From the NCBI RefSeq assembly GCF_040782645.1, contig NZ_CP160403.1, positions 7,723,001-7,787,000 of the forward strand: DNA of 64,000 nucleotides. The letters are read 5' to 3'. Positions 18,744 to 27,417 of the stretch are shown here, in pieces (position 1 is the first letter of the stretch; the number at the start of each line of letters is the position of its first letter). This DNA is from Streptomyces sp. HUAS ZL42 (GTDB lineage Bacteria; Actinomycetota; Actinomycetes; Streptomycetales; Streptomycetaceae). The notes beneath the pieces were generated by a model. That model had not been told where the DNA came from, searched no databases, and was given only the letters and a program-made list of their open reading frames with translations. Position numbers and translations under genes: made by a program.

Positions 18744-18747
18744 CCCG

Positions 18748-20406
18748 TCACGGGGAGGGCGAAGGTGAAGCGGAGGCCCCGTCCGACGGGGTCTCCGTCA
18801 CGCACGTCACCGAGAACGGCACCGCGTTGGACGTCTTGTGCACCGGGTCGCGCACCTCGACGCCGATCTCGTTCTGGTACGTCCCGCTCTCCGCGTACGT
18901 CGTCACGACCACCGTGTCCTGCTTGGACTTCCCGCCCCCGGAGGGGAACGAGAGGGTCTTCCAACCCGGGTTGGAGACCTCGCCGTCCTTGGTCACCCAG
19001 CGGTAGTCGACCTTTGCGGGCAGCCGGCCGACCGTGAACGTCGCCGTGAACGACGGCGCCTGCGCGTCGGGCGGCGGGCAGGCCCCGGTGTACTGCGTGT
19101 TCGCTCCCGTGACGGTGACGTGGACGGTCTGCGCCGGAGCGGCGGTCGTGGCGCTGCTGCTCTGGCTGGGGGAGGCGCTCGGCTCCGGTGTCGTCGCCGT
19201 TGCCTCGCCGCTCGTGGGCGCCGTGACGGGCCCGCTCCGGGTGCCGGTGGGGCTGCCACTGGCGCCCTTGCCGTCGTCCTGGTTCAGCAGCGCGTACGTC
19301 AGACCCGCCACGGCCAGCGCGACGGCGACCACGCCCGCCAGGAGGAACACGGCGGCGCGGCGGTTGCGGTCCGGCTCCGTCGTGGTGGTGGTCGCCGCCG
19401 CGGGGGCGGGCTGCGTCGCCCCGGTCGTGGCGGGCCACGGCGGCGTGGGCGGCTCCTGGTGGAACCGCTGGGGATAGGGCTGCGGAGGAGTGGCGATCGT
19501 CGGTGTGTACGGCGCCGCCTGCACGGTGTCGGAACCGGGACCGCCTTCCCCGGAGGGGGTACCCCCAGCGCCGATCACCCGCAGGTCCTGCTCCGCCCGG
19601 TCGGCGGGCAGCCGCTCGGCCGGGTCCTTGCGCAACAGCCCCTCGATCACCGGCGCGAGCGGGCCCGCCCTTCGCGGCGGCGGCAGTTCCTCGTCGACGA
19701 TCGCGCGCAGGGTGCTCAGCGGGGTGTCCTGGCGGAACGGGGAGTTGCCCTCGACCGCGGCGTACAGCAGCACGCCGAGCGACCACAGGTCGGACTCCGG
19801 GCCGGGCGTGCGGCCGAGCGCCCGCTCCGGCGCCAGGAACTCGGGCGAACCGATGACCTCACCGGTCATCGTCAGCGCGGAGCTGCCCTCGACCGTCGCG
19901 ATACCGAAGTCGGTGAGCACGACCCGGCCGTCGTTCGCCATCAGCACGTTCGCCGGTTTCACGTCCCGGTGCAGCACACCGGCCTCGTGCGCGGAGCGCA
20001 GCGCCGCCAGCACCTCCGCGCCGATGTGCGCCGCGCGCTGCGGGGACAGCGGGCCCTCGGCGTCCAGGAGCTCGGCCAGGGAGATGCCCCGGACCAGCTC
20101 CATGACGATCCAGGGGCGGCCGTCCTGTGTGGCCACGTCGTACACCGTCACCACGTTGCGGTTGGCGACCCGGGCCGCGGCCCAGGCCTCCCGCTCGAGA
20201 CGGGCGTACATCCGTTCCACGTCGGCGGCCGCCAGTCCGGCCGGGGCGCGCACCTCCTTGACGGCGACCTCGCGCTGCAGCACCTCGTCGCGGGCCCGCC
20301 ACACCGTGCCCATACCGCCCTCGCCCAACGGGGAGAGGAGACGGTAGCGGCCCGCGATCAGACGTTCACCGCGCGGTTCTTCGGACACGCGCTCCCCCAT
20401 TCGCAT
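18748..20406 (-). CDS. Transmembrane Ser/Thr protein kinase (Hanks type)
   Basis: A 552-residue membrane kinase. The kinase domain spans about 20-280: P-loop LGEGGMGTVW, Lys50 in VAVKEV, HRDVKPANVL with catalytic Asp148, DFG at 166-168 and the SPEFLAPE activation-segment end. A Pro/Thr-rich juxtamembrane linker of about 70 residues, one membrane helix at about 351-374 and a 175-residue extracytoplasmic domain follow. The outer domain is not PASTA: it begins with a Thr/Ser-rich stretch and ends in a beta-rich fold with one Cys pair (GACPPPD...TCVTETP). The start is uncertain: ATG 20406 has GGAGG 11 bases upstream, while GTG 20388 has GGGGGAG very close. Confidence 0.9.
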   Translation of the reverse strand: MRMGERVSEEPRGERLIAGRYRLLSPLGEGGMGTVWRARDEVLQREVAVKEVRAPAGLAAADVERMYARLEREAWAAARVANRNVVTVYDVATQDGRPWIVMELVRGISLAELLDAEGPLSPQRAAHIGAEVLAALRSAHEAGVLHRDVKPANVLMANDGRVVLTDFGIATVEGSSALTMTGEVIGSPEFLAPERALGRTPGPESDLWSLGVLLYAAVEGNSPFRQDTPLSTLRAIVDEELPPPRRAGPLAPVIEGLLRKDPAERLPADRAEQDLRVIGAGGTPSGEGGPGSDTVQAAPYTPTIATPPQPYPQRFHQEPPTPPWPATTGATQPAPAAATTTTTEPDRNRRAAVFLLAGVVAVALAVAGLTYALLNQDDGKGASGSPTGTRSGPVTAPTSGEATATTPEPSASPSQSSSATTAAPAQTVHVTVTGANTQYTGACPPPDAQAPSFTATFTVGRLPAKVDYRWVTKDGEVSNPGWKTLSFPSGGGKSKQDTVVVTTYAESGTYQNEIGVEVRDPVHKTSNAVPFSVTCVTETPSDGASASPSPSP

Positions 20407-20433
20407 CCCGGCGAATACCTCCACAAACGTATC

Positions 20434-22173
20434 TCAGCCGAGTACGGATGCCGCCCCCTTGAGCAGCAAACCGGCCCCGAGCGCCACGACGACCAGCGCG
20501 GACCCCAGGGGAGCGGTCCTGCGGACGAAGGCCGCCGGCGGACCGGCGGTCAGGCGGGGGCGCCGGTCCAGCAGCCGGTTCATGCCCGTGCCCAGCTTCA
20601 CGACCGCGACACCGGCCGCGGTGAGAGTGAGGGCGAGGCCGATGCCGTACGCCACCACGAGGAGCAGGCCGAACCAGGCCTTGCCCAGTGCCGCCGCGCC
20701 GACCAGCACCACCACGGCGGAGGGACTGGGGACGAGCCCGCCCGCGAAGCCGAGGAGGATCGTGCCGCGGAGGGTGGGGGCGGTCGCGTGGGTGTGGGTG
20801 AAGCCGCCGTGGGTGTGTGCGAAGGTGTGGGGATCGCGGTCGTGGTCGTGGCTGTGGCTGTGGCTGTGGTCGTGACCGTGCTCGTGGTCGTGGTTGTGCT
20901 CGTGCTTGGCGTCGTGCGTGGGTGCGGGGGCCGCGATGGCGGTTGCCGTGGGTTCGGCGTGTGCGCCGGCCAGGACCAGGTGGCGTTCGGGGACCTCGGT
21001 GTCCTCGTCGTGCGAGTGCTCGCCACCGTGGTCGTGCGGGTGGGGATGCGGGTGCGGGTGGTCGTGATCGTGCCCATGCCCGTGCGAGTGCCCATGCCCA
21101 TGCCCGTGCGAGTGCCCGTGCCCGTGTCCATGCCCGTGTCGCCGGTTGTGCCAGGCCCGTCGTACGAGGCTCGCGCCCGCCGCCATCACCAGGGCGCCGC
21201 TCGCCAGGCCCAGCCAGGCGATCACCGAGGGCGCGGCGGCCGAACCGGCGGTGACCAGGAGGCCGAGCGCGACCACCCCCAGGGTGTGGGTGACCGTCAC
21301 CGAAGCGGCCAGGGGCAGGACGTCCTTGAGGCGGGCCCGGCCGCCCCGGGCGGCTGCCGTCGCGGCCATGAGGGTCTTGCCGTGGCCCGGGGCGAGCGCG
21401 TGCAACGCGCCCAGGCCCACGGCGATCACCAGGGCCAGCGCGGCGAAGCCGAACGTGAGGTCGTGGCGGGAGACCAGGCCGTCGAGGGCGCGCGTCCAGC
21501 GGTCGGCGCCGCGTGGCAGGACGGACGCGGCGGGCGCGTCGCGGTCCTCCTCGGCAAGGGCCGGGCCGCCGGGGCGCACGCGCAGCGAGGCGGTCGCGGT
21601 GTCGGCGGGCGAGGAGAGCAACTCCGCCGGATAAGTGGTGAGTTCGCGGGACGGCGACTTCGTGGGTACGTCCGACGCGGTGAGCGTCATACGGTCGCCG
21701 CGCGCGGTGATCTCCCGCCAGCCCGGGCCGGAGGAGGCGCCCGCGCCGTGGAACCCGAGGGCCACGGTGTCGCCCTGGGGGAGGGGAGCCGTGAAGCGGC
21801 ACTCGACGCGCAGGGTGTTCAGCCCCGCCTGCCCCGGACGCAGGACCGCCTTGCTGGTGACCACCGTGAGCGCGGTCGGACGGCCGTCGACGGTGAGCTT
21901 GCTGCCCCCAGCGGCCGTCTCGCACCGCTGCCGGGCCCACTCGGTGGTGCCGAGCCGTTCGAGGTCCGGTTCGGCCTGGGTGGCCGGGATCTCGGCGAGG
22001 TCCTCGACATGGTCGACGCGCAGCCCGCCGGGGGCGGCGACGAGACCGTCGTAGCGGTTGACGGTGAAGTTGCCCAGGGGATGCGCGCTCGCGCTGGTGG
22101 AAGGGAACAGCGCGAGCGCGCAGGCGGCCGTCAGGACGGCCGCGCCGGAGGCGAACACACGACGGGCTTTCAC
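20434..22173 (-). CDS. NicO/RcnA-type nickel-cobalt exporter-like membrane protein, His-rich
   Basis: A 579-residue protein. The signal peptide covers about 1-30 (ends SASA), followed by a 200-residue extracytoplasmic domain and a polytopic NicO-family domain with the hallmark LHALAPGHGKTLMAATAA. Two extended His/Asp/Glu-rich segments lie between helices, one of alternating HG/HS/HD and one HEHNHDHEHGHDHSHSHSH, suited to binding Ni, Co or Zn. A second membrane half contains GLVPSPSAVVVLVGA. The fused N-terminal outer domain, absent from E. coli RcnA, is typical of actinobacterial members. Its ATG overlaps the TPR gene's stop (ATGA), so the two are cotranslated. Confidence 0.88.
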   Translation of the reverse strand: MKARRVFASGAAVLTAACALALFPSTSASAHPLGNFTVNRYDGLVAAPGGLRVDHVEDLAEIPATQAEPDLERLGTTEWARQRCETAAGGSKLTVDGRPTALTVVTSKAVLRPGQAGLNTLRVECRFTAPLPQGDTVALGFHGAGASSGPGWREITARGDRMTLTASDVPTKSPSRELTTYPAELLSSPADTATASLRVRPGGPALAEEDRDAPAASVLPRGADRWTRALDGLVSRHDLTFGFAALALVIAVGLGALHALAPGHGKTLMAATAAARGGRARLKDVLPLAASVTVTHTLGVVALGLLVTAGSAAAPSVIAWLGLASGALVMAAGASLVRRAWHNRRHGHGHGHGHSHGHGHGHSHGHGHDHDHPHPHPHPHDHGGEHSHDEDTEVPERHLVLAGAHAEPTATAIAAPAPTHDAKHEHNHDHEHGHDHSHSHSHDHDRDPHTFAHTHGGFTHTHATAPTLRGTILLGFAGGLVPSPSAVVVLVGAAALGKAWFGLLLVVAYGIGLALTLTAAGVAVVKLGTGMNRLLDRRPRLTAGPPAAFVRRTAPLGSALVVVALGAGLLLKGAASVLG

Positions 22174-23768
22174 TTGGCCGCCTCCAGGTCCTTCAGCGCC
22201 GTACGGGCCTCACGGGCGCCCAGGGGCGAGAAGCCCGGGTTCAGCTTGAGTGCCGCCGTGAGGTGGGTGCGGGCGTCCTTCGCACGGCCCGTGGCGTGTT
22301 CGATCACGCCGCGGTGGTAGAGGAACGCGGCGTTGCGGTAGCCGGTGGCGGTGGCCTGCCGGGCGTAGGGGAGCGCCTCCGCGTCCTTGCCGTTGACGTG
22401 CAGGGCCCAGGCGAGGGCGTCCGCGGTGTGCACGGTGTGGCGGCGGGCCCATTCGGCGCGGGCCGCGCGCAGCGCCGCCGCCCGGTCCCCGTGGTCGGCG
22501 GCGGCGAGCGCGGTGTCGAGGTCGGCGTTGACGCCGTTGGCGCGGGCGAGTGCCGTCCAGGCGTCCACGAGGGCGTACTGGTCGGCGGCCTTCGCCTTGT
22601 CGCCGTCGGCACCGCGGTCCTCGTACAGCTCACCCAGCGCGACAAGGGGGCCGGGGAGGGGGTAGCGGGCGACCACGTTCTGCAGGCCCTTGATCGCCCC
22701 CGCTCGGTCACCGCTCGCGGCCTGGGCGCGGGCGCGGCCCTCCAGGGCGGGGAGGTAGTTCTCGTCGGCGGCGAGGGCGCGTGCGTAGTCGGTGAGGGCC
22801 GTGTCGTAGTCGCCCTGGTTCCAGGCGAGTTGGCCCAGCTGGCCGGCTACGTACGCGATGTCCCCCGGGGTGGTGGAGGCCCTGAGGGCCTGCTCCAGGA
22901 CCCGGCGGGCGGTGGTCACGTCACCGCGCAGCTCGTGCACGTACGCGTACCGCGTGAAGACCGGGACGCCGGGGCGCCGGTCGTCGGCGATGTCGGCGGC
23001 CTTCGACGCCTCGTCGTAGCGGCCGAGTTCGACGAGGGCGTCGACACGGCTGCACAGGGCGCGTTCGCTGTAGGGGTTCTGCTTCAGGGCCTGGTCGGCG
23101 TACTTCAGGGCGTCCGCGAAGTCGTGGCGGGCGGCGGCGAGAGCGGCGCGTCCGGAGAGCGCGGAGTCGTTGTCCGGCCGCAGCTCCAGCGACCGCTTCA
23201 GCGCCTTCTCGGCCTGCGGGTAGCGGGAGGGATCGCCCTTGGTGCGGGCCTGTTCGACATAGGCGAGGCCGAGGGTGGCCCAGCTGCCGAAGTCCCGTGG
23301 CTGGCCGCGGAGATGGGCCTGCAGCGAGGTGATGCTGGCGTCGAGGTCGCCACTGGCGAGCAGGCCCGGGGAGACGGCACTGGAGGCGGCCGCGACGGTG
23401 GCACCGCCGCCGTCCCGCGCGGCGCCGAAGGCGATGGCGCCGCCGGTGAGGGCGATCGCCAACAGAGCGGCACATCCTGCGAGTTGCAGACTCCGCCAAC
23501 GCCGGCCCGCAGTGGCGACACGCCGGACCGCGGCCACGCGTTGTTCGTCGGTGGCCTGCGCTTCGGTCGGGGCCTCGTCCTGGGCGGGAAGCCGGTCCTC
23601 GGCGGTCAGCCGTTCCTCGGCCGGGACCGTCGTCGCGCCCTGCGCGGGGTTCGAGGAGCCGGGCTCCGGCGTGGCGCCCGCCTTCTCGCCGTGCTCACGC
23701 TGCGGCGACGAAGCCGGGGGCTCGCCGTGCTCACGCTCCCGTGCCTCGTCGTTCGTACGCGGGGACAT
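22170..23768 (-). CDS. TPR repeat protein with one membrane helix
   Basis: A 532-residue protein. Residues 1-105 are a hydrophilic, Glu-rich cytoplasmic segment, one membrane helix follows (LQLAGCAALLAIALTGGAIAFGA), and the remaining 400 residues are a run of tetratricopeptide repeats on the outer side (for example YPQAEKALKRSLELRPDN, DYDTALTDYARALAADENY, AKDARTHLTAALKLNPGF). TPR domains hold protein partners. Its stop overlaps the start of the NicO-type exporter, and a strong hairpin separates it from the DUF4331 gene upstream on the same strand. It may be a scaffold for a cell-envelope metal-handling complex, but this is inferred from position. Confidence 0.85.
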   Translation of the reverse strand: MSPRTNDEAREREHGEPPASSPQREHGEKAGATPEPGSSNPAQGATTVPAEERLTAEDRLPAQDEAPTEAQATDEQRVAAVRRVATAGRRWRSLQLAGCAALLAIALTGGAIAFGAARDGGGATVAAASSAVSPGLLASGDLDASITSLQAHLRGQPRDFGSWATLGLAYVEQARTKGDPSRYPQAEKALKRSLELRPDNDSALSGRAALAAARHDFADALKYADQALKQNPYSERALCSRVDALVELGRYDEASKAADIADDRRPGVPVFTRYAYVHELRGDVTTARRVLEQALRASTTPGDIAYVAGQLGQLAWNQGDYDTALTDYARALAADENYLPALEGRARAQAASGDRAGAIKGLQNVVARYPLPGPLVALGELYEDRGADGDKAKAADQYALVDAWTALARANGVNADLDTALAAADHGDRAAALRAARAEWARRHTVHTADALAWALHVNGKDAEALPYARQATATGYRNAAFLYHRGVIEHATGRAKDARTHLTAALKLNPGFSPLGAREARTALKDLEAAK

Positions 23769-23833
23769 GCCCTCTCCTCGGTCGCCTGGGGTGGATCAAC
23801 CTGCTTGCAGCACAGGGGTGTTGTGCATGGGGC

Positions 23834-23877
23834 GGCGCGGCCCGCACCGTGGGGGATGAGTACGTGCGGGCCGCGCC
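23834..23877. terminator. Hairpin terminator downstream of DUF4331
   Basis: Perfect 14-base arms (23834-23847 and 23864-23877) with a 16-base loop, 42 bp beyond the DUF4331 stop and 66 bp before the TPR start. It may only partly terminate, allowing read-through to the TPR-NicO pair. Confidence 0.8.
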
Positions 23878-23918
23878 AGTTGTGGGGGGAGGGGCCGGGG
23901 CCGCCCGGCCCACCCGGG

Positions 23919-25442
23919 TCAGTACGCCCGGCTCCGCATCCGGCGCCACCAGGCCAGGCCGGCGCCGATCAGCAGGATTCCGCCCGCGCCGGCGCCCGCG
24001 GAGGCGGCGATCAGCGTGGTGTTGCTGCTCCCGGCCGGCTGCAGCGCGTCGCCGAGCTGGCTGCGGACGTCGGCGTCACCGCTGGTGCCCTTGGCGAGCG
24101 GACCGCGCGAGCCCTCGGTGGGCAGTGCGACGTACGGGAAGTACTTCTCGAAGTCCTTGTCGTTCTTGTCGACCGCGTCGCCCAGGTCGTTCTTGGAACC
24201 GACCAGCTCACCCTCGACGACCTGCAGCGAGGCGTCGATCACGTCGTCCGTCAGCCGGCGCCCGTTCGGGAAGCCCGCGTTGTCGCCGTCGAGGACACCG
24301 AGCCGCTTGGGGCTGGCCGTCGGCTTGATCGAGGTGTTGAGGCGCAGCTCCTCCGACGGGCGCACGTACGGGGGCTGGTTGAGGCCCTTCACGCCCTTCA
24401 GGAAGACGTCGACCAGGTCGTTGCGCGGCTCGGCGGGCGCCTTGATCTTGTAGATCGCCTCGATGAGCTTCGGCAGCTCCGGGTTGGTCACGTTCTTCAG
24501 GAACTGGGCGTCGTCCCACGGCGCGGACGCGTTGAACTTGTCCTTGTCCTTCAGCGGGTTGACGACCTCGTTGACCAGCGGGTTGCCGAGGCGCGAGACC
24601 TGCTCGTAGTAGCCCTTGGCGTTCTGGCGCTGCGTGGTCGACCAGATGCCGACGATCGGCTGCTTCGACGACTCCGTGATCATGTGCGTCGGGACCTGGA
24701 GGGCGATCGAGTTGACGTTGTAGCCCTTGAGCGTGTCGTTGCCGACCTCGGAGAGGTTCCCGCCGTAGAGCAGGTCGAAGACCCGCAGGTCCAGGAAGAA
24801 CGGGTCGTCGGCCTGGCCGGCGAACGTCGTCGTACCGTTGTGCAGCTTGTAGATCGCCTGGTCGCGCAGCTTCTTGTAGTCCGGCATGGACGCCTTGCCG
24901 ACGTTCGACGGTGCCACCGCCACGTCGTTCGCGATCTTCGTCTTGGACATGACCTTCTGCTTGCGCAGCTTGATCAGCTCGAGGTCGTACGTCTGCGTCA
25001 CGTTGAGGTCGGGGTCGTCCAGACTCTCGACGGCACCCGTGTTGTACAGGAACGTCTTCTTGTTCTTCACATGCGTCTTGAACGTGTACCGGAACAACAG
25101 GTCGCCCTGGGCGTCACCGTTGCTGTCGATGTGGATGTCGTACTGGGCGTCCTCGGCGAACGGGAAGAAGTTCGGTCCGCCGGCCGGCTCCTCGAACGGG
25201 ATCCAGTTCGCGATGATCGTCGTCGTGTCCGGCTTGTCCGGGCTCACGAAGGCGTACACGTCGGTGTTGTCGTACTGGGGAGTGCCCGAGATCAGCGGCG
25301 CCTCCCGGTGGCTGGAGGCGGATGCCGCCCCCGGTTCCAGCGTGGCCACGCCGGCGGCTGCGAGCCCCCCGGCGGCCAGCGCACCACAGATCAGGGTCGC
25401 GACACTCCTGCGTCCCGCGCCACTCCTGGAGATAGGTGTCAT
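23919..25442 (-). CDS. DUF4331 exported protein with C-terminal membrane anchor
   Basis: A 507-residue protein. The signal peptide ends ASAS, followed immediately by the DUF4331 hallmark SHREAPLISGTPQYDNTDVYAF. Further family blocks are IPFEEPAGGPNFFPFAEDAQYDIHIDSNGDAQ and FFLDLRVFDLLYGGN. A C-terminal helix (TLIAASAGAGAGGILLIGAGLAWW) plus Arg tail anchors it in the membrane. The biochemical role of DUF4331 is unknown. Some members sit with sigma factor/anti-sigma pairs, as here: an ECF sigma gene starts 230 bp away on the other strand, and the two promoters share a motif. The start ATG 25442 gives a proper signal peptide. Confidence 0.9.
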   Translation of the reverse strand: MTPISRSGAGRRSVATLICGALAAGGLAAAGVATLEPGAASASSHREAPLISGTPQYDNTDVYAFVSPDKPDTTTIIANWIPFEEPAGGPNFFPFAEDAQYDIHIDSNGDAQGDLLFRYTFKTHVKNKKTFLYNTGAVESLDDPDLNVTQTYDLELIKLRKQKVMSKTKIANDVAVAPSNVGKASMPDYKKLRDQAIYKLHNGTTTFAGQADDPFFLDLRVFDLLYGGNLSEVGNDTLKGYNVNSIALQVPTHMITESSKQPIVGIWSTTQRQNAKGYYEQVSRLGNPLVNEVVNPLKDKDKFNASAPWDDAQFLKNVTNPELPKLIEAIYKIKAPAEPRNDLVDVFLKGVKGLNQPPYVRPSEELRLNTSIKPTASPKRLGVLDGDNAGFPNGRRLTDDVIDASLQVVEGELVGSKNDLGDAVDKNDKDFEKYFPYVALPTEGSRGPLAKGTSGDADVRSQLGDALQPAGSSNTTLIAASAGAGAGGILLIGAGLAWWRRMRSRAY

Positions 25443-25480
25443 GCCGTCCGTCCTCAGTCCCAACTTGCCTGACGAACGCC

Positions 25481-25507
25481 ATTCGGAGCGGTCGGCAGGG
25501 TGGATTG
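25481..25507 (-). promoter_or_regulatory. SigK-like promoter for DUF4331
   Basis: Read on the minus strand, CAATCC and CCGAAT are separated by exactly 15 bases, starting about 65 bp upstream of the DUF4331 ATG. It matches the divergent sigma-gene promoter in both boxes (one difference each) and spacing. CCATCC/CCGAAT is also the consensus I recall for M. tuberculosis SigK. Confidence 0.6.
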
Positions 25508-25592
25508 GTCGAATCCCAAACGTTCTTACGGAGCGTCTGAAAACTTGTTTCATCGTTGAGGACCCGCATTTTGGGCACGCTGATCCGTAACC

Positions 25593-25619
25593 CCATCCGG
25601 AGGTGCGTTCGTTGCGAAT
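25593..25619 (+). promoter_or_regulatory. SigK-like promoter for the ECF sigma gene
   Basis: CCATCC (25593-25598) and GCGAAT (25614-25619) are separated by 15 bases, 53 bp before the GTG start of the sigma factor. It probably provides autoregulation. Confidence 0.6.
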
Positions 25620-25671
25620 GCCTGGTGTGACGGGACGGGCCGGCGGCTGCGGCCGTAGAGAGGGGAACCGC

Positions 25672-26214
25672 GTGGAGGCGGACGAGCTTCTGATGCTCGT
25701 GGCAGGGGGCGATCAGAAGGCATTCGAGCAACTGTACGGACTGGTCTCCGGGCCGGTCTTCGGACTGGTCAAACGGGTCGTACGGGATCCTGCGCAGTCC
25801 GAGGAGGTGTCGCAGGAGGTACTGCTCGAACTCTGGCGGTCCGCCGCACGGTTCGACCCGGCGCGCGGCAGCGCCCTGTCCTGGATCCTCACCCTCGCCC
25901 ACCGCCGCGCCGTCGACCGGGTGCGCAGCGCCCGTGCGGCCGGCGAGCGCGAACAGCGCGAGGCCCGGCGCGCCCACCACCCCGCCTTCGACCAGGTGTC
26001 CGAGGAGGTGGAGGCGGGTCTGGAACGCGAGTGGGTGCGTCGCTGCCTGGACCGCCTGACGGCCCTGCAACGCCAGTCCGTCACACTCGCCTACTACGAC
26101 GGCTACACGTACCGTGAAGTGGCCGAGCGGCTCTCCCTGCCGCTCGGCACGGTCAAGACCCGCATGCGCGACGGACTCACCCAGCTGCGCAAGTGCCTGG
26201 GAGGTGTCGCATGA
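25672..26214 (+). CDS. ECF RNA polymerase sigma factor, SigK-like
   Basis: A 180-residue two-domain sigma factor. Region 2 is at about 10-78 (DQKAFEQLYGLV, QSEEVSQEVLLELW, ARGSALSWILTLAHRRAVDRVR) and region 4 at about 120-175 (LTALQRQSVTLAYYDGYTYREVAERLSLPLGTVKTRMRDGL). The sequence is of the SigK/ECF19 type, which is controlled by a membrane anti-sigma factor (RskA). GTG at 25672 is chosen for its GAGAGGGG ribosome site. Earlier starts overlap the putative promoter. Its TGA overlaps the anti-sigma ATG. Likely targets are itself and DUF4331. Confidence 0.92.
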   Translation: MEADELLMLVAGGDQKAFEQLYGLVSGPVFGLVKRVVRDPAQSEEVSQEVLLELWRSAARFDPARGSALSWILTLAHRRAVDRVRSARAAGEREQREARRAHHPAFDQVSEEVEAGLEREWVRRCLDRLTALQRQSVTLAYYDGYTYREVAERLSLPLGTVKTRMRDGLTQLRKCLGGVA

Positions 26215-27023
26215 GCATCCTCGACCGCTTCCGCCGCGAGGACCTCCACTCCCTCGCCGCCCCCTACGCCCTCGACGCCCTGGAACCCGCCGAGCGGATC
26301 CGCTTCGAGAAACACCTCAAGGCCTGCGACAGTTGCGCCGCCGAGGTGCGCGCCCTGTCGGAGGACGCCGTCCGGCTGGCCTGGTCGACGGCCGCCCCGG
26401 CGCCGGCCGCGATGCGCGACCGGGTGCTGGCCGCCGTACGGGCCACTCCGCAGGAGTCCGCACCGGTGCGCGAGCACACGCCCCAGTTGCCGCCGCACGT
26501 GTGGGGCACGCAGCCGCCGCCGGCGCGCACCCGTGCGCCCCACGCGCGCCGCCCCCTGTTCGTGCCGTTCGCCACCGCCACGGCCGCCGCGGCCCTCGTC
26601 GTCGCCTCGCTCTTCGCCGTCCAGGCCAACCGCGCCCAGGACCAACTGGACGCGGAGCGTGCGCAGTCACGTGAGATCGCCCACGTTCTCGCAGCTCCGG
26701 ACGCCCGGGCGAGCTTCGGGAAGGACACCCGGGGCCGCACTATCGGAGTGATCGCCTCCGCATCGGAGGGGGAGGCGGTCGTCACGTTGAGCGGATACGG
26801 CGACCTGCCCAGCGGACGGGTGCATCAGCTCTGGCTCATGCTCCCCGATGTGCAACCACGCTCCCTGGGGCTCTTCGACGGCGACACGCCCTTGGTCGCG
26901 ACCGGTCTCGACAAGACCGCGACGTCACTCGCCGTGACCGTCGAACCCGACGGCGGCTCACCGCAGCCCACTACCCAGCCAGTTGTTCAACTCGCCCTGA
27001 AATCGGTTGGATTCGGAGAGTAA
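26211..27023 (+). CDS. RskA-like membrane anti-sigma factor
   Basis: A 270-residue protein. The cytoplasmic anti-sigma domain contains the zinc-type signature His35-x3-Cys39-x2-Cys42 (EKHLKACDSCAAEV) after the HSLAAPYALDALEPAER leader typical of RskA. One membrane helix spans about 116-138, and an outer RskA C-terminal domain (VVTLSGYGDLPSGRVHQLWLMLPD) follows. RskA-type regulators release the sigma factor after stepwise proteolysis. It overlaps the sigma gene by four bases (ATGA), so the two are produced stoichiometrically. Confidence 0.92.
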   Translation: MSILDRFRREDLHSLAAPYALDALEPAERIRFEKHLKACDSCAAEVRALSEDAVRLAWSTAAPAPAAMRDRVLAAVRATPQESAPVREHTPQLPPHVWGTQPPPARTRAPHARRPLFVPFATATAAAALVVASLFAVQANRAQDQLDAERAQSREIAHVLAAPDARASFGKDTRGRTIGVIASASEGEAVVTLSGYGDLPSGRVHQLWLMLPDVQPRSLGLFDGDTPLVATGLDKTATSLAVTVEPDGGSPQPTTQPVVQLALKSVGFGE

Positions 27024-27138
27024 TCGTCAACCTCCTTACAGGGAAGGTGAATCCTGTGACCGCGATACACGAGTGCCCCGACGGAGCGATAGGGTTACCC
27101 TGCCCGGGCCGGGTGGACTCGTACGGGTGGGGAGTGAC

Positions 27139-27408
27139 ATGGAACAGATAACGATGCGCAGCAGGGCGAGGGTCCCTGCGATCACCTGCGGGAGCAGCGC
27201 GACCAGTTCGCGCCTCGACCGCCACCTCTCGGTGCTGGCGGGCCCCGCCGTACCGCAGCGGGAAGCGGCCGAGGCGACGACGCTGATGCGTGAGCTCACC
27301 GCACGCGACACCACGCAGCAGCGCAGCGACCGGGGTGCCCGAATGCGCCGCGTCTCGCTCTTCGCACCACTGCGCCGGCTGCGCCGTTCGCTGTTCGGCG
27401 GCAACTGA
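27139..27408 (+). CDS. Small basic protein, 89 residues, unknown
   Basis: A short ORF with GGGGAG before ATG at 27139. It is rich in Arg and Thr and ends with an amphipathic cationic segment, SLFAPLRRLRRSLFGG, that could bind a membrane surface. No signal peptide or known domain is visible. Its coding bias matches its neighbours. It lies between the anti-sigma gene and the convergent CoA-transferase, nine bases from the latter's stop. I recall a similar Streptomyces hypothetical protein but cannot verify that here. Confidence 0.6.
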   Translation: MEQITMRSRARVPAITCGSSATSSRLDRHLSVLAGPAVPQREAAEATTLMRELTARDTTQQRSDRGARMRRVSLFAPLRRLRRSLFGGN

Positions 27409-27417
27409 GGCCCGCGC

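Noticed and set aside
19551..19570. Third copy of the palindromic repeat inside the kinase gene
   Set aside because: Only a short G-run/C-run palindrome (GGGGGTACCCCC) is present and the GCTCGAGCG core is missing.
20820..21150. Dense short repeats that look like a CRISPR or minisatellite
   Set aside because: They encode the His/Asp/Gly-rich loops of the NicO-type exporter in frame, with irregular units and no spacers.
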